DNA from: Kineosporiaceae bacterium
Lineage (GTDB): Bacteria; Actinomycetota; Actinomycetes; Actinomycetales; Kineosporiaceae
Assembly (NCBI GenBank): GCA_016794595.1
Contig: JAEUJN010000022.1
Coordinates: forward strand, 62,001-126,000
DNA length: 64,000 nt
Direction: 5' to 3'
Below the pieces are notes generated by a model. That model saw nothing but the letters and a program-made list of their open reading frames with translations, was not told the DNA's origin and did no database searches. Made by a program: the position numbers and the translations under genes. Positions 1 through 10,545 of the stretch are shown here, in pieces. The stretch's first letter is position 1. Each line of letters starts with the position of its first letter.

Positions 1-837
1 CTCCAACCGGGTCGAGGTGATCATCTCGGCGGTGAACCGGACCAGGGCGTGCGAGACCGGTGACGCGTAGGAGTACCGGCGGATCATGACGGCCTCGAGG
101 TCGCTGACGATCCGCCGCCCGCGTTCGACCAGCCTCGGTGTCCGGCTGAGCGCCCGGACCGTCGTCGCGCCCAACCGCGGGATCAGCCGGCCCAGCCCCG
201 TGATCCCGAAGTCGACGTCGTCCATCCCGCCCGAACTGGTCGAGATCAGGGCCACCGCGCGCACCCGTTCGACGAACAGCTCCGGACGCCGGTGGGCCAG
301 CGACATCACCGTCATGCCGCCCATCGAGTGCCCGATCAGGATCAGCGGCCCGGACGGCGCCACCGCGTCGATCACCTCGGAGAGGTCCGAGCCGATCTGC
401 TCGATGGTGGCCGACTCGGCGGGGCCGGTCGCCGAGCGGCCGTGGCCGCGCTGGTCCCAGAACACCATCCGGAAGTCACGGCCCGTCTGCTCACGCAGGC
501 GTTTTCGCTGGAAGTGCCAGGAGTCCATGGTCAGCGTGTACCCGTGGCTGAACACGATGGTCGGGTCGTCCGGGCCGGGGTCGCCGATCGCCTCGACCTC
601 GACGTGCAACCGGACCGCGTCGTCGGCGAGCACGACCTGGCCGAGGGTGTGCAGCTCGCCGTAGTCCTCGCCGTCCCCCTGCGGCGGGCCGAAGGGGGGT
701 AACAGCGGGCGGCCCACCGCCACCCGCTCGGCGGCCACGCCGAGCGCGGCGCCGACCCCGGCCGCGGCCAGGCCGACCCCCAGCGACACCAGGCCGACCT
801 TGGCCCTCGCCGGGGCTGCGTCGGCTCGTTCGGTCAC
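1..837 (-). CDS. Alpha/beta hydrolase, 3' end cut by window edge
   Basis: The minus strand reads open from a GTG at 837 to the edge (279 codons, C-terminus missing). An N-terminal hydrophobic, Ala/Gly/Val-rich stretch (about residues 12-38) suggests a membrane anchor or signal. The fold follows: a HGYTLT oxyanion-region motif, WDQRGHGRS, and the nucleophile elbow GHSMGG, so Ser is the likely nucleophile; the catalytic His lies beyond the edge. The GTG overlaps the TGA of nnr by 4 bp (GTGA), so the two are translationally coupled. An alpha/beta hydrolase next to nnr and acpS is common in actinobacteria. Substrate unknown. Confidence 0.8.
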   Translation of the reverse strand, partial: MTERADAAPARAKVGLVSLGVGLAAAGVGAALGVAAERVAVGRPLLPPFGPPQGDGEDYGELHTLGQVVLADDAVRLHVEVEAIGDPGPDDPTIVFSHGYTLTMDSWHFQRKRLREQTGRDFRMVFWDQRGHGRSATGPAESATIEQIGSDLSEVIDAVAPSGPLILIGHSMGGMTVMSLAHRRPELFVERVRAVALISTSSGGMDDVDFGITGLGRLIPRLGATTVRALSRTPRLVERGRRIVSDLEAVMIRRYSYASPVSHALVRFTAEMITSTRLE

Positions 838-2405
838 CTGATGATTCTGGCAGGTGAGGCTTCGGCGCGTCCGGCGAGGTCGAGCAGACCCCGGACGGCG
901 CGCGGCAGGGCGGCCGCGACGTCCCCGGCCGTGATCGGCCCCCCGCCCGAACCGTCCGGATGGCAACCGGCGGCCAGCCGGGCGGCCCGGCCGTGCACCA
1001 GGACGGCGGTGCACGCGGCCTCGAACGGATCCCGGCCGGAGGCCAGCAGGGCTCCGATCACCCCGGCCAGCACGTCCCCGGCGCCCGCGGTGGCCAGCCA
1101 GGGGGTGGCATCGGCCTGGGCCGCCAGGCGCTCGGCCCGCTCGCTCGCACCGTCGGCGGACTGCACGATCAGGGTGGTCGCCCCCTTGAGCACCACGACC
1201 GCCCCGGTCAGCTCGGCCACCCGGCGGGCGTGGTGCACCGGAGCCGCCTCGACCGCCTCCCGGGACGCCGGTTCGCCGAGCCGGGCGAGCAGCCGGGCGG
1301 CCTCCCCCGCGTGCGGGGTGAGGACAGCCCGGCGAGGCAGCAGGGGGCGTTCCGCCAGGACGAGCCCGCCGGCGTCCAGGACAGCGGGGACGCCGTGCAA
1401 CTCGTCCCGGGCGGCGAACTCCTCCAGCACCATCGCCGGCGCCAGGCCGCTGCCGATCACCCACGCATCGACCCGATCACCGGCCCCCACCCCGATCACC
1501 GTCTCGGGGTGGGCGGCCAGCACCCCGTCGGCGACCTCGCGCGACCCGAGGTAACGCACCAGCCCCGCACCGGCACGCTGGGCCCCGGCGACCCCGAGGA
1601 CGGCGGCCCCCGGGTAGTGGGGGGAGCCGATCATCATGCCGAGCACGCCCCGGGTGAACTTGTGGTCTGCCGTGCCCGGCACCGGCCAGCAGCGCGCCGC
1701 GTCCGGCGACTCGAAGCGCTGCACGGCCGGCGCGAGCGGGAGCAGCGGGCCGAGGCCGATGTCGACCAGCTCCACCCGGCCGCACACCGAGGCCGCCGGG
1801 GGCAGCAGCAGGCAGGGCTTGTGGGCGCCGAAGGTCACCGTGACCTCGGCGGTGACGTGTCGCGAACGGCCCTGCTCGTCCGGTGGCGGTAGCTCTCCGG
1901 TGTCGGGGTCCACGCCACTGGGCAGATCGACGGCGACCACCACCGCGCAGGGCCCGATCGCGGACACCGCGCGCGTGGCGTCCTCCCGCAGGCCCGGGCT
2001 GCCACCGAGGCCGACGATGCCGTCGATCACCAGCTGGGCCGGTGTCAGCACCGCCGACACGGCGGCGGCGTCCTCACCGAACACGACCCGCCCACCGGCG
2101 GCCCGCAGCGCGGCGGCCCCCTCCTGGTGCACCCGCCCCACGGCTGCCAGCAGCACGGCGTCCACCCGGGCCCCGCGCCGCGCCAACCGCTCACCCGCGT
2201 ACAGCGCGTCACCGCCGTTGTTTCCCGCCCCGACCAGCAGGACGACGCGCCGTCCACTCACCCCGCCGGTGCGCGAGCGCAGTTCACGAGCGCAGACCGC
2301 GGCCAGTCCGGCCGCGGCCCGCTGCATCAGGGCGCCCTCGGCAACCTCCGCCAGGCGGATCTCCTCCGCCCCGCGGATGTCGCTCACCCGCCACGCGGTC
2401 AGCAT
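834..2405 (-). CDS. nnr: Bifunctional NAD(P)H-hydrate epimerase / ADP-dependent hydrate dehydratase
   Basis: Repairs hydrated NADH and NADPH: the N-terminal YjeF_N half (about residues 1-220) epimerises, and the C-terminal carbohydrate-kinase-like half (about 240-510) dehydrates the S-hydrate. The N-half shows [10 protein letters not shown], the C-half [19 protein letters not shown] with the catalytic Asp. The length of 523 aa is normal for the fused enzyme. It starts inside the last codons of acpS (7-bp overlap) and its stop overlaps the hydrolase start, so acpS-nnr-hydrolase form one coupled unit behind glmS. Confidence 0.93.
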   Translation of the reverse strand: MLTAWRVSDIRGAEEIRLAEVAEGALMQRAAAGLAAVCARELRSRTGGVSGRRVVLLVGAGNNGGDALYAGERLARRGARVDAVLLAAVGRVHQEGAAALRAAGGRVVFGEDAAAVSAVLTPAQLVIDGIVGLGGSPGLREDATRAVSAIGPCAVVVAVDLPSGVDPDTGELPPPDEQGRSRHVTAEVTVTFGAHKPCLLLPPAASVCGRVELVDIGLGPLLPLAPAVQRFESPDAARCWPVPGTADHKFTRGVLGMMIGSPHYPGAAVLGVAGAQRAGAGLVRYLGSREVADGVLAAHPETVIGVGAGDRVDAWVIGSGLAPAMVLEEFAARDELHGVPAVLDAGGLVLAERPLLPRRAVLTPHAGEAARLLARLGEPASREAVEAAPVHHARRVAELTGAVVVLKGATTLIVQSADGASERAERLAAQADATPWLATAGAGDVLAGVIGALLASGRDPFEAACTAVLVHGRAARLAAGCHPDGSGGGPITAGDVAAALPRAVRGLLDLAGRAEASPARIIR

Positions 2406-2755
2406 GCGCCCTCGGCTACCACCATAGCGCTGGCGATGCCCCCGTCGTGCGACATCGACAGGTGAAGCCGGACGACGCCCAGCTCCGCCGCCCGCTCGGC
2501 CACCGTTCCGGAGATGGCGAACTCGGGACGTGTCGCGTGCGGGCGCAGGATGGTCACGTCGTGCCAGCTCATGCCGACCGGAGCCCCGAGCGCCTTGGCC
2601 AGGGCCTCCTTGGCGGCGAAACGCGCAGCCAGGCTGAGCACGCCGAGTTCGCGCTCGGGAGCGGTGAACAGCCGTTCGCGCAGGGCCGGCGTGCGTTCCA
2701 GGGTGCGCTCGAAGCGGGCGATGTCGACCACGTCGATCCCGACACCGATGATCAT
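2399..2755 (-). CDS. acpS: Holo-[acyl-carrier-protein] synthase
   Basis: Transfers 4'-phosphopantetheine from CoA to apo-ACP. The protein begins [15 protein letters not shown], the canonical AcpS start with Asp8 as Mg ligand, and has [13 protein letters not shown] with the second ligand Glu50; 118 aa is the family length. I chose ATG at 2755 because the domain begins there. A GTG at 2794, overlapping the glmS stop as GTGA, would add 13 residues and cannot be excluded. It overlaps nnr by 7 bp. Confidence 0.9.
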   Translation of the reverse strand: MIIGVGIDVVDIARFERTLERTPALRERLFTAPERELGVLSLAARFAAKEALAKALGAPVGMSWHDVTILRPHATRPEFAISGTVAERAAELGVVRLHLSMSHDGGIASAMVVAEGAC

Positions 2756-2790
2756 CGCTGGCGCAGCCCGTCCACTCGGTGCCGCCCGGC

Positions 2791-4647
2791 TCACTCGACC
2801 GTGACCGACTTGGCCAGGTTGCGCGGCTGGTCGACGTCCAGTCCCTTCGCCGAGGCCAGCTCGCAGGCGAACACCTGCAGGGGCACCACGGCCAGCAGCG
2901 GCGAGAGCAGCACCGGGGAGGCCGGGATCCGGATCACCTCGCTGGCGTACGGCACGACGTCGTCGTCACCCTCCTCGGCGATCACGATCGTGCGGGCGCC
3001 GCGGGCGTTGATCTCCTGGATGTTGGAGACCACCTTGCCGTGCAGTGAGTGCGGCTCGTCCGGTGGCGGCACGATCACGAACACCGGCTGCCCGGGCTCG
3101 ATCAGTGCGATCGGGCCGTGCTTCAGCTCGCCGGCGGCGAAGCCCTCGGCGTGGATGTAGGCCAGCTCCTTGAGCTTGAGCGCACCCTCCATCGCCACCG
3201 GGTAGCCGACGTGGCGGCCGAGGAAGAGCACCGAGCGGGTGTCGGCCATCCAGCGGGCCATCCGGCGGACCTGGTCCAGGCCCTGCAGCACCTTGGCGAT
3301 CTTGTCGGGCATGGCCTGGAGCTGGGCCATCACCTCGCCGACCTGCTCACGCGACTTGGTGCCCCGCAGCTCGGCCAGGTACAGCCCGAGCACGTAGCAG
3401 GCGGTGATCTGGGCCAGGAACGCCTTGGTCGAGGCGACCGCGACCTCGGGCCCGGCGTGGGTGTAGAGCGCGGCGTCCGACTCGCGCGGGATGGTCGAGC
3501 CGTGGGTGTTGCAGACCGCGATCACCCGGGCTCCCAGTTCGCGGGCGTGGCGTACCGCCATGATCGTGTCCATGGTCTCCCCCGACTGGGAGATGGCGAC
3601 CACCAGGGTGCGCTGGTCGACCACCGGGTCGCGGTAGCGGAACTCATGGGCGAGTTCGACCTCCACCGGGATCCGGCACCAGTGCTCGATGGCGTACTTG
3701 GCCACCTGACCGGCATAGGCGGCGGTGCCGCAGGCGATCACGACGATCTTGTCGATCTCGCGCAGCACCTGCTCGTCCATGTGCAGCTCGTCCAGGGTGA
3801 GCCGGCCGGCGACGTCGGTGCGGCCGAGCAGGGTGTCGGCCACGGCGTGCGGCTGCTCGTTGATCTCCTTGGCCATGAAGGTCGGGTATCCGCCCTTCTC
3901 GGCCGCCGAGGCGTCCCAGTCCACGTGGAACGGCTTGCCCTGCACGGGCGCGCCGAGGAAGTCGGTGATCGAGACCGAGTGCGGGGTGATGGTCACCACC
4001 TGGTCCTGACCCAGCTCGATCGCATCCCGGGTGTGGGCGATGAACGCGGCGACATCCGAGCCGAGGAAGTTCGCGCCTTCCCCCAGGCCCACCACCAGCG
4101 GGGAGTTGCGCCGAGCGGCGACCAGGGTGTGCGGGACGTCGCCGTGCACGGCGAGCAGGGTGAAGGCCCCCTCCAGCCGGCGGGCCACCGCGCACATGGC
4201 GGAGGACAGGTCACCGGTGGTCGCGTACTCGCGGGCGAGCAGGTGCGCGGCGACCTCGGTGTCCGTCTGGCTGGCGAAGTCCACTCCGTCGGCCTGCAAC
4301 TCGGCCTTGAGGGTGGCGAAGTTCTCGATGATCCCGTTGTGGACGACGGCCACGGCCCCCCCGGTGCCGACGTGCGGGTGGGCGTTGTCGTCGGTCGGGC
4401 CGCCATGGGTGGCCCACCGGGTGTGCCCGATCCCGGTGACCGCAGCCGGCAGCGGCTCGGCCTCGAGCGCCTCGGTCAGCCGTGCCAGCTTGCCGGAGCG
4501 CTTGAGCATGACGATGCCATCCGGGGTCTGCAGGGCCACCCCGGCCGAGTCGTAGCCGCGGTACTCCAGTCGCCGCAGCCCGCCGAGGACCACGTCCAGC
4601 GCCGACAGGCCCGGGTCGGTCCCGGTGTATCCCACGATTCCGCACAT
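2791..4647 (-). CDS. glmS: Glutamine--fructose-6-phosphate aminotransferase (isomerising)
   Basis: Makes glucosamine-6-phosphate, the first step toward UDP-GlcNAc. The N-terminal Ntn-hydrolase glutaminase begins MCGIVGYTG with Cys2 as nucleophile, which fixes the start at 4647 rather than the in-frame codon at 4656. Two SIS domains follow (about residues 285-610), with SQSGETMDT and the C-terminal LAKSVTVE. Upstream, TAGGGT (4655-4660) followed by 7 nt and ATG fits a leaderless transcript. The gene is divergent from coaA and heads the glmS-acpS-nnr-hydrolase run. Confidence 0.96.
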   Translation of the reverse strand: MCGIVGYTGTDPGLSALDVVLGGLRRLEYRGYDSAGVALQTPDGIVMLKRSGKLARLTEALEAEPLPAAVTGIGHTRWATHGGPTDDNAHPHVGTGGAVAVVHNGIIENFATLKAELQADGVDFASQTDTEVAAHLLAREYATTGDLSSAMCAVARRLEGAFTLLAVHGDVPHTLVAARRNSPLVVGLGEGANFLGSDVAAFIAHTRDAIELGQDQVVTITPHSVSITDFLGAPVQGKPFHVDWDASAAEKGGYPTFMAKEINEQPHAVADTLLGRTDVAGRLTLDELHMDEQVLREIDKIVVIACGTAAYAGQVAKYAIEHWCRIPVEVELAHEFRYRDPVVDQRTLVVAISQSGETMDTIMAVRHARELGARVIAVCNTHGSTIPRESDAALYTHAGPEVAVASTKAFLAQITACYVLGLYLAELRGTKSREQVGEVMAQLQAMPDKIAKVLQGLDQVRRMARWMADTRSVLFLGRHVGYPVAMEGALKLKELAYIHAEGFAAGELKHGPIALIEPGQPVFVIVPPPDEPHSLHGKVVSNIQEINARGARTIVIAEEGDDDVVPYASEVIRIPASPVLLSPLLAVVPLQVFACELASAKGLDVDQPRNLAKSVTVE

Positions 4648-4747
4648 GGCCGCCACCCTATTCCCCCGCCGAGATGGCTCCCCCGCCTGTGTGATGGGCC
4701 ACGCTGCTCGGCCGACCTCGGCCGGGGGGGCCGGGCAGAATGCTCCG

Positions 4748-5689
4748 GTGCAGCCCTACGTGGAGTTCGATCGAGCCGCCTGGCGGGCGCTGCGCGACGC
4801 CACTCCGTTGCTGCTGTCCCAGGGCGATCTCGACCGCCTTGCCGGCCTGGGCGACCGGATCGACCTGGCCGAGGTGGAGGACATCTACCTTCCCCTGTCG
4901 CGGCTGATCGATCTCTACGTGGGCGCCGTGCGCGGGTTGCACTCCTCGACCTCGGCGTTCCTGCGCGACGGGACCCGTCAGACCCCGTTCGTGATCGGCA
5001 TCGGCGGGTCGGTGGCCGTGGGCAAGTCGACCACGTCGCGGCTGCTGCGCCAGCTGATCTCGAGCTGGCCGCGGACGCCGTCGGTCGACCTGATCACGAC
5101 GGACGGCTTCCTGTTGCCCAACGCCGAGCTGGAGCGCCGGGGACTGTTGCACCGCAAGGGTTTTCCCGACTCCTACGACCGCAGCGCGTTGTTCAACTTC
5201 GTCCGCCGGGTGAAGTCGGGCGCGGAGGAGGTCGCCGCTCCGGTCTACTCCCACCTGACCTACGACATCGTGCCGGGCGAGCACATCCGGGTGCGCCGAC
5301 CGGACGTGCTGATCATCGAGGGCCTGAACGTGCTGCAGCCCTCCCCCTACCTGCGTGGGACGGCGCGGCGCCCGGGCAGCGTGATGGCCCTGTCCGACCT
5401 GTTCGACTTCTCGATCTACGTCCACGCGAGGGCCTCGCACATCCGGCGGTGGTACATCGAGCGCTTCCTGCGGCTGCGCGAGACGGCCTTCGCCGATCCG
5501 GGCTCCTACTTCCACCGCTATGCGTTGCTCGAGGACGCCGAGGCCCGGGCCACGGCGGAGCGGCTCTGGTCCCAGATCAACGAGCCCAACCTGGTGGAGA
5601 ACATCCGGCCCACCCGCGACCGGGCGCGCGTCGTCCTGATCAAGGGCCCCGACCACGCGGTCTCGCAGGTGCGGCTGCGCCGGATCTGA
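4748..5689 (+). CDS. coaA: Type I pantothenate kinase
   Basis: Phosphorylates pantothenate, the first committed step of CoA synthesis. The P-loop [11 protein letters not shown], the DLITTDGFL segment, [10 protein letters not shown] and the C-terminal [12 protein letters not shown] are family signatures. From GTG at 4748 the protein is 313 aa and starts [12 protein letters not shown], matching the usual actinobacterial N-terminus; upstream in-frame codons would add unmatched residues. CAGAAT six bases before this GTG looks like a -10 box and supports a leaderless start. The gene lies between glmS and glmM, a common actinobacterial arrangement. Confidence 0.93.
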   Translation: MQPYVEFDRAAWRALRDATPLLLSQGDLDRLAGLGDRIDLAEVEDIYLPLSRLIDLYVGAVRGLHSSTSAFLRDGTRQTPFVIGIGGSVAVGKSTTSRLLRQLISSWPRTPSVDLITTDGFLLPNAELERRGLLHRKGFPDSYDRSALFNFVRRVKSGAEEVAAPVYSHLTYDIVPGEHIRVRRPDVLIIEGLNVLQPSPYLRGTARRPGSVMALSDLFDFSIYVHARASHIRRWYIERFLRLRETAFADPGSYFHRYALLEDAEARATAERLWSQINEPNLVENIRPTRDRARVVLIKGPDHAVSQVRLRRI

Positions 5690-5701
5690 GGGAATCCCCC
5701 G

Positions 5702-6058
5702 TCACACCAAGGGATTTCGAGTCCTCAGCGCCGGGAAGTAGGAGAAGTCACCATCGGCGGTCAGCAGTTCTCGGACCCCGTGCCCCAGGCAGATCGCGGC
5801 GATCCGCGCATCGTGCACCTTCGGCCCGGCGATGCCGGACCGGGTGATCAGGTCGGCCAACAGCGCCAGGTGATCGTCGACTTCCCCGAGAAAGCGCACA
5901 CCGTCGAGCTGAGCCAGGTCGTCGAGGGCGCGCACCGCGTCGGCGGGCGAGGATGGCGGGTCGTGGACCCGTGGGTGGGTCACGATCGCGGAGAACTCGT
6001 GCACAGGGCCACGGCACCCCCAGGCCCCTCGCGACCGCGTCAGGTCCTCGAGGTCGAG
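5702..6058 (-). pseudogene. PIN-domain (VapC-like) toxin remnant, 5' truncated
   Basis: The open frame follows the glmM TAG in the same frame. From about 6004 it encodes FSAIVTHPRVHDPP, an acidic LDDL helix, KVHDARIAAICLGHGV and LLTADGDFSYFPALRTRNPLV, which match the middle and C-terminal half of VapC toxins, including two acidic metal-binding positions. The N-terminal half with the first catalytic Asp is missing, and no antitoxin is visible beside it. A GTG at 6004 would give a 100-aa product. I infer a decayed toxin gene left by an insertion or deletion behind glmM. It is convergent with coaA (12-bp gap). Confidence 0.6.
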
Positions 6059-6061
6059 GGG

Positions 6062-7417
6062 CTACAGCGCGAGCCGGTCCTTGACCACCACGGCCAGGTC
6101 ATCGGCGATCCGGCGGGCCTGGTCGGCCGCGCCGGCCTCGACCATGACGCGCACCAGCGGTTCGGTGCCCGAGGCCCGCAGCAGGACGCGCCCGGTGCCG
6201 TCCAGCTCCGCTTCGGCCCGAGCCACCGCCGCCGCCAACTCAACGTCCATGGCCTCACCGCCGGCGCGGGCCTTGTCGACGCCCTTGACGTTGACGAGCA
6301 CCTGCGGCAGTCGCTGCATCACGGAGGCCAGGTCGGCCAGCGAGCGGCCGGTCTGAGCCATCCGGGCGAGCAGGTGCAGCCCGGTCAGGGTGCCGTCGCC
6401 GGTGGTGGCGTGGTCCAGCATCACCACGTGGCCGGACTGCTCACCCCCCAGGGAGTAGCCGCCACGGCGCATCTCCTCCAGCACGTAACGGTCACCGACC
6501 CCGGCCTGGATCACCGTCACACCCTCGCGCTGCATGGCGAGCAACAGGCCGAGGTTGCTCATCACGGTGGCGACCAGGGTGTCCTCGCGCAGTGCCCCGC
6601 GGTCACGGAAGGCCAGCGCCAGCACGGCCATGATCTGGTCACCGTCGACGTCACGGCCCAGGTGATCGATGGCCAGGCAGCGGTCGGCGTCCCCGTCGTG
6701 AGCGATCCCGGCATCGGCGCCGTTGCTCACCACGGCATCGCGCAGGTGGTCCAGGTGGGTGGAGCCGTAGCCGTCGTTGATGTTGCGCCCGTTCGGGTCG
6801 GCACCGATCACGATCACCTCGGCACCTGCCGCGCGCAGGGCGGCCGGGGAGGCGACGCTCGCGGCCCCGTGGGCGCAGTCCACGACCACCCTGAGCCCGT
6901 CCAGCCGGTTGGGCAGCGTGGCGACCAGCCGGTCGACGTAGTTGCGCACCGCCCCGTTCATGTGACTGACACGCCCGACGTCGGCGCCGGTCGGCCGGTC
7001 CCAGCGCTCACCCATGCGGTGCTCGATCTGGTCCTCGACCTCGTCGGGCAGTTTGTGCCCGCCCTTGGCGAAGAACTTGATCCCGTTGTCCGGCATGGGG
7101 TTGTGGGAGGCCGAGAGCATGACCCCGAGGTCGGCTCCGGTGTCCGCCACCAGGGCAGCCACTGCCGGGGTGGGTACGACGCCGGCGTCGTGCACGTCCA
7201 CGCCGGCGCTGGCCAGCCCGGCCACCACAGCCGCGGACAGGAACTCACCCGAGGCACGGGGATCGCGCCCCACGATCGCGGTCGCCCGGTGCCCGGTGAA
7301 GGCACCGACCTCGCCCAGGACGTGGGCAGCAGCCACCGCCAGATCGAGCGCCAGCTCGGCCGTGAGATCGCGGTTGGCCAGTCCCCGGACTCCGTCGGTC
7401 CCGAAGAGCCGTCCCAC
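6062..7417 (-). CDS. glmM: Phosphoglucosamine mutase
   Basis: Interconverts glucosamine-6-phosphate and glucosamine-1-phosphate for UDP-GlcNAc and cell-wall synthesis. The N-terminus [12 protein letters not shown] is diagnostic, SASHNP (about residues 102-107) holds the phosphoserine (Ser104), DGDADR is the metal loop, and [12 protein letters not shown] near the C-terminus binds phosphate. Full length at 451 aa. It starts 8 bp after the rpsI stop, so rplM-rpsI-glmM form one transcript. The PIN remnant follows its stop in frame. Confidence 0.96.
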   Translation of the reverse strand: MGRLFGTDGVRGLANRDLTAELALDLAVAAAHVLGEVGAFTGHRATAIVGRDPRASGEFLSAAVVAGLASAGVDVHDAGVVPTPAVAALVADTGADLGVMLSASHNPMPDNGIKFFAKGGHKLPDEVEDQIEHRMGERWDRPTGADVGRVSHMNGAVRNYVDRLVATLPNRLDGLRVVVDCAHGAASVASPAALRAAGAEVIVIGADPNGRNINDGYGSTHLDHLRDAVVSNGADAGIAHDGDADRCLAIDHLGRDVDGDQIMAVLALAFRDRGALREDTLVATVMSNLGLLLAMQREGVTVIQAGVGDRYVLEEMRRGGYSLGGEQSGHVVMLDHATTGDGTLTGLHLLARMAQTGRSLADLASVMQRLPQVLVNVKGVDKARAGGEAMDVELAAAVARAEAELDGTGRVLLRASGTEPLVRVMVEAGAADQARRIADDLAVVVKDRLAL

Positions 7418-7425
7418 GAGCGCTG

Positions 7426-7932
7426 TCAGCGCTTGCTGTACTGCGGCGCCTTGCGCGCCTTCTTCAGACCGGCCTTCTTGCGCTCCTTGATCCTCGCGTC
7501 GCGGGTCAGGAAGCCCGCCTTCTTGAGGGTGGGGCGGTTGGCGTCGTGGTCGATCGCGTTCAGCGCCCGGGCCACCCCGAGGCGCAGTGCGCCGGCCTGG
7601 CCCGAGGAACCCCCGCCGTGGATGCGAGCGATGACGTCGAAGCGCCCCTCGAGCTCGGTCACCTTGAAGGGGTCGTTGACCAGCTGCTGGTGGACCTTGT
7701 TGGGGAAGTAGTCCTCGAGCGTGCGCCCGTTGATCTTCCAGGTACCGGAGCCGGGGACCAGCCGCACCCGCGCGATGGCCTCCTTGCGGCGACCGGTGGC
7801 GGCCCCGGGGGCCGTGATGCTGGAACCGCCGCCGCGCAGCTGGGGGGTCGAGGTGCTGTAGCTGCTCGGTGCGTTCTCGCCGTCGAGGACGTCGCCGTCC
7901 GGCGTGACGATCTCGGGGGTGGTCTCGGCCAC
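7426..7932 (-). CDS. rpsI: 30S ribosomal protein S9 (uS9)
   Basis: Small-subunit protein whose C-terminal tail reaches the P-site tRNA. The domain runs from about residue 47 ([13 protein letters not shown]) to the conserved basic end QYSKR. The first 45 residues are an Asp/Ser/Thr-rich extension, as in many actinobacteria, making it 168 aa against about 130 in E. coli. It lies 29 bp behind rplM. Confidence 0.96.
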   Translation of the reverse strand: MAETTPEIVTPDGDVLDGENAPSSYSTSTPQLRGGGSSITAPGAATGRRKEAIARVRLVPGSGTWKINGRTLEDYFPNKVHQQLVNDPFKVTELEGRFDVIARIHGGGSSGQAGALRLGVARALNAIDHDANRPTLKKAGFLTRDARIKERKKAGLKKARKAPQYSKR

Positions 7933-7961
7933 GGTTCTCCTGGTCCTAACTGCCGACGCGA

Positions 7962-8405
7962 TTACTGGGCGACTTGGGTGATCTGGAAGGGCTGCGGCTG
8001 CTGCGCCTGGTGCGGGTGCTCCGGCCCGGCGTACACCTTCAGCTTGCTCAGCTGGGCCCGCCCGAGGGAGTTCTTCGGCAGCATGCCGCGCACCGCCTTC
8101 TCCACGGCCCGCTCGGGCCTGGTGGCCAGCAGGTCGGTGTACCGGACGGCGGTGAGCCCGCCGGGGTAACCGGAGTGACGGTAGGCGTGCTTCTGATCCC
8201 GCTTGTTGCCGGTCAGGGCCACCTTGTCGGCGTTGATGATGATGACGAAGTCACCGGTGTCGACGTGCGGTGCGAACACCGCCTTGTGCTTGCCGCGCAG
8301 CAGGGTGGCCGCCTGGACGGCGAGCCGGCCGAGGACGACGTCGGTCGCGTCGATGACGTGCCAGCGACGATCGACGTCGCCCGGCTTGGGGGTGTACGTG
8401 CGCAC
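7962..8405 (-). CDS. rplM: 50S ribosomal protein L13 (uL13)
   Basis: Early-assembly large-subunit protein. [31 protein letters not shown]-like and [13 protein letters not shown] segments are typical; length 147 aa. Starts with GTG at 8405. First gene of rplM-rpsI-glmM, with its own promoter in the gap shared with sthA. Confidence 0.97.
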   Translation of the reverse strand: MRTYTPKPGDVDRRWHVIDATDVVLGRLAVQAATLLRGKHKAVFAPHVDTGDFVIIINADKVALTGNKRDQKHAYRHSGYPGGLTAVRYTDLLATRPERAVEKAVRGMLPKNSLGRAQLSKLKVYAGPEHPHQAQQPQPFQITQVAQ

Positions 8406-8519
8406 AGTCGTACCTTCGTCCTCGTTACGGATGTCTGCGTCTCGATAGCGCCCCGGCTCACACAGAGGGAAACGAGTCCCCAGACCGGTACCGGCGGGCG
8501 GTTACCACAACGACCTGCA

Positions 8520-8548
8520 AGGTTACCGGCGCGCCGTCAGGGGGTCAA
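8520..8548 (-). promoter_or_regulatory. Promoter of rplM-rpsI(-glmM)
   Basis: On the minus strand TTGACC (8548-8543) and TAACCT (8525-8520) are separated by 17 bp, a near-consensus housekeeping promoter. Transcription would begin near 8512, about 107 nt before the rplM GTG. A second TAACCG box lies about 19 bp further downstream. Seen by eye, not mapped. Confidence 0.7.
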
Positions 8549-8573
8549 AACGCGGGCCCGTAGCATGCACGTC

Positions 8574-9995
8574 ATGGCTGCGGACTACACAGAGCGACGA
8601 CGTGACTACGACTTGTTGGTGATCGGCTCCGGTCCCGGCGGCCAGAAGGCAGCGATCGCCGCCGCCAAGCTGGGACGGCGGGTGGGCATCGTCGAGCGCA
8701 AGGCCATGGTCGGCGGGGTGTGCATCAACACCGGCACCATCCCGTCCAAGACCCTGCGGGAGGCGGTGCTCTACCTGACCGGCATGAACATGCGGGATCT
8801 GTACGGCCAGAACTACCGCGTCAAGCACGACATCACAGTGGGCGACCTGCTTGCCCGAACCCAGCACGTGATCGGCCGCGAGATCGAGGTCATCCGCAGC
8901 CAGCTCCACCGCAACGGGGTCGACCTGGTGCAGGGCACCGCGTCCTTCCAGGACGAGCACACCGTGGTGGTGCGCGGCGAGGGCGAGCGCACGGTGATCG
9001 CGGACAAGTTCGTGATCGCCACCGGGACCCACCCGGCCCGGCCGGAGACGGTGGCCTTCGACGACCTGCGGATCCTGGACTCGGACGGCATCCTGAACCT
9101 CTCCTCGATCCCCCGCTCCCTGGTGGTGGTCGGGGCAGGCGTCATCGGCATCGAGTACGCCTCGATGTTCGCCGCCCTGGGATCGCGGGTCACCGTGGTG
9201 GAGTCACGCGATCGCATGCTCGACTTCTGCGATGCCGAGGTGGTCGAGGCACTCAAATTCCACCTGCGCGACCTGTCCGTGACCTTCCGGTTCGGGGAGA
9301 CCGTCTCCTCGGTGGAGGCGAACGAGTCCGGCACCGTGACCACCTTGGCGAGCGGAAAGCGGATCCCCGCGGACACCGTCGTCTACTCCGCCGGACGGCA
9401 GGGGGCCACCGACGACCTCGACCTCGAGAAGGCCGGGCTGCACGCGGACCCCCGGGGCCGGATCACCGTCGGTCCCAACTACCAGACCGCGGTCGAGCAC
9501 ATCTACGCCGTCGGGGACGTGATCGGGTTCCCCGCACTGGCTGCCACGTCCATGGAGCAGGGACGCCTGGCGGCCTATCACGCCTGCGACGAGCCGGCGA
9601 ACTCCCTGGTCTCGTTGCAGCCGATCGGCATCTACACGATTCCCGAGATCAGCTACTGCGGGCAGACCGAGGACGAGTTGACCGAGTCCTCCATCCCCTA
9701 CGAGGTGGGGATCTCGCGCTACCGCGAACTGGCTCGGGGGCAGATCATCGGCGACTCCTACGGCATGCTCAAGCTGCTGGTCTCGACCCGCACCCGACGC
9801 CTGCTCGGCGTCCACGTCTTCGGCTCGCAGGCCACCGAGCTGGTCCATCTCGGCCAGGCGATCATGACCTGTGACGGCACCGTGGACCATCTGGTCGACA
9901 CGGTGTTCAACTACCCCACGCTGTCCGAGGCCTACAAGGTCGCCGCCCTGGACGCGGTCAACAAGATGCGCGCCGTGGAGCGCTTCGTGGTCTGA
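8574..9995 (+). CDS. sthA: Si-specific NAD(P)+ transhydrogenase (soluble)
   Basis: FAD enzyme of the pyridine nucleotide-disulfide family that moves hydride between NADPH and NAD+ in the cytoplasm. [12 protein letters not shown] binds [20 protein letters not shown] binds NAD(P), and [17 protein letters not shown] and the C-terminal dimerisation domain are intact; 473 aa. In the active-site segment [14 protein letters not shown] only one Cys of the disulfide pair is present, as in known SthA proteins. I chose ATG 8574; TAGCAT at 8561-8566 sits 7 nt before it, suggesting a leaderless transcript. ATG at 8565 is the alternative. Divergent from rplM. Confidence 0.93.
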   Translation: MAADYTERRRDYDLLVIGSGPGGQKAAIAAAKLGRRVGIVERKAMVGGVCINTGTIPSKTLREAVLYLTGMNMRDLYGQNYRVKHDITVGDLLARTQHVIGREIEVIRSQLHRNGVDLVQGTASFQDEHTVVVRGEGERTVIADKFVIATGTHPARPETVAFDDLRILDSDGILNLSSIPRSLVVVGAGVIGIEYASMFAALGSRVTVVESRDRMLDFCDAEVVEALKFHLRDLSVTFRFGETVSSVEANESGTVTTLASGKRIPADTVVYSAGRQGATDDLDLEKAGLHADPRGRITVGPNYQTAVEHIYAVGDVIGFPALAATSMEQGRLAAYHACDEPANSLVSLQPIGIYTIPEISYCGQTEDELTESSIPYEVGISRYRELARGQIIGDSYGMLKLLVSTRTRRLLGVHVFGSQATELVHLGQAIMTCDGTVDHLVDTVFNYPTLSEAYKVAALDAVNKMRAVERFVV

Positions 9996-10022
9996 GCCCG
10001 CAGCCTCGGTCGAGGGCTTGCC

Positions 10023-10334
10023 TCATGATCCGACGAAGATCCCCAAGGCGATGACGATGAATCCGCCGACGATTCCGGCCACCCCGAACTCCGTGGTTCC
10101 CGAGATCGCGGCAATGGCCAGGCCGAGCACCATGAAGAGGCAGCCCCCGCCGACACAGCCGTTGGCCATCTTGGCGTCCGAGCGCTCGTTCGCCCGGATC
10201 GGCGCGTAGCACGTGGCGCACAGTGGGGGTTGCATCCCGCGCAACTCGGCGTGCTTGCCGCAGGCGAGCAGCCCGCACTGATCACAGCTGTGCACCCCCA
10301 CGTTGGTGCACCCGGGTTCTATCTGACACTGCAT
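10023..10334 (-). CDS. Small zinc-ribbon membrane protein, function unknown
   Basis: 103 aa from ATG 10334. The N-terminal half has spaced Cys/His (MQCQIEPGCTNVG, CDQCGLLACGKH, CATCY), a plausible two-site zinc ribbon like a degenerate B-box or AN1 finger. The C-terminal half (about residues 55-103) is one or two hydrophobic segments with Gly-rich turns, so the zinc part would be cytoplasmic and membrane-tethered. It is convergent with sthA. An in-frame start 150 bp further up exists but adds low-quality sequence. No function assigned. Confidence 0.65.
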   Translation of the reverse strand: MQCQIEPGCTNVGVHSCDQCGLLACGKHAELRGMQPPLCATCYAPIRANERSDAKMANGCVGGGCLFMVLGLAIAAISGTTEFGVAGIVGGFIVIALGIFVGS

Positions 10335-10545
10335 GTCACGTCCCACCCGCCTCAGCTCGTCGCCTGCCGTTCGGATCGCGGGTGGACGCGCGACCGGATC
10401 GTCCCACACGCTCTCCCGAGCGGCGCAGGTCCCGACGTCCCGGCCACGGTCCATCAGCGAACCGCGGTCACGAACCGCGATCACCGAACCCGATCACCGA
10501 GACCAGCCGGGCCCGCCCGGCGCAACCTCGGCTACCCTCACCCGG

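Noticed and set aside
3049-5847. A 932-codon plus-strand open frame over glmS and coaA
   Set aside because: Antisense to glmS and out of frame with coaA; both real genes are unambiguous.
8603-9995. sthA as dihydrolipoyl dehydrogenase
   Set aside because: The active-site segment [11 protein letters not shown] lacks the second redox Cys, and the sequence follows known SthA proteins closely.
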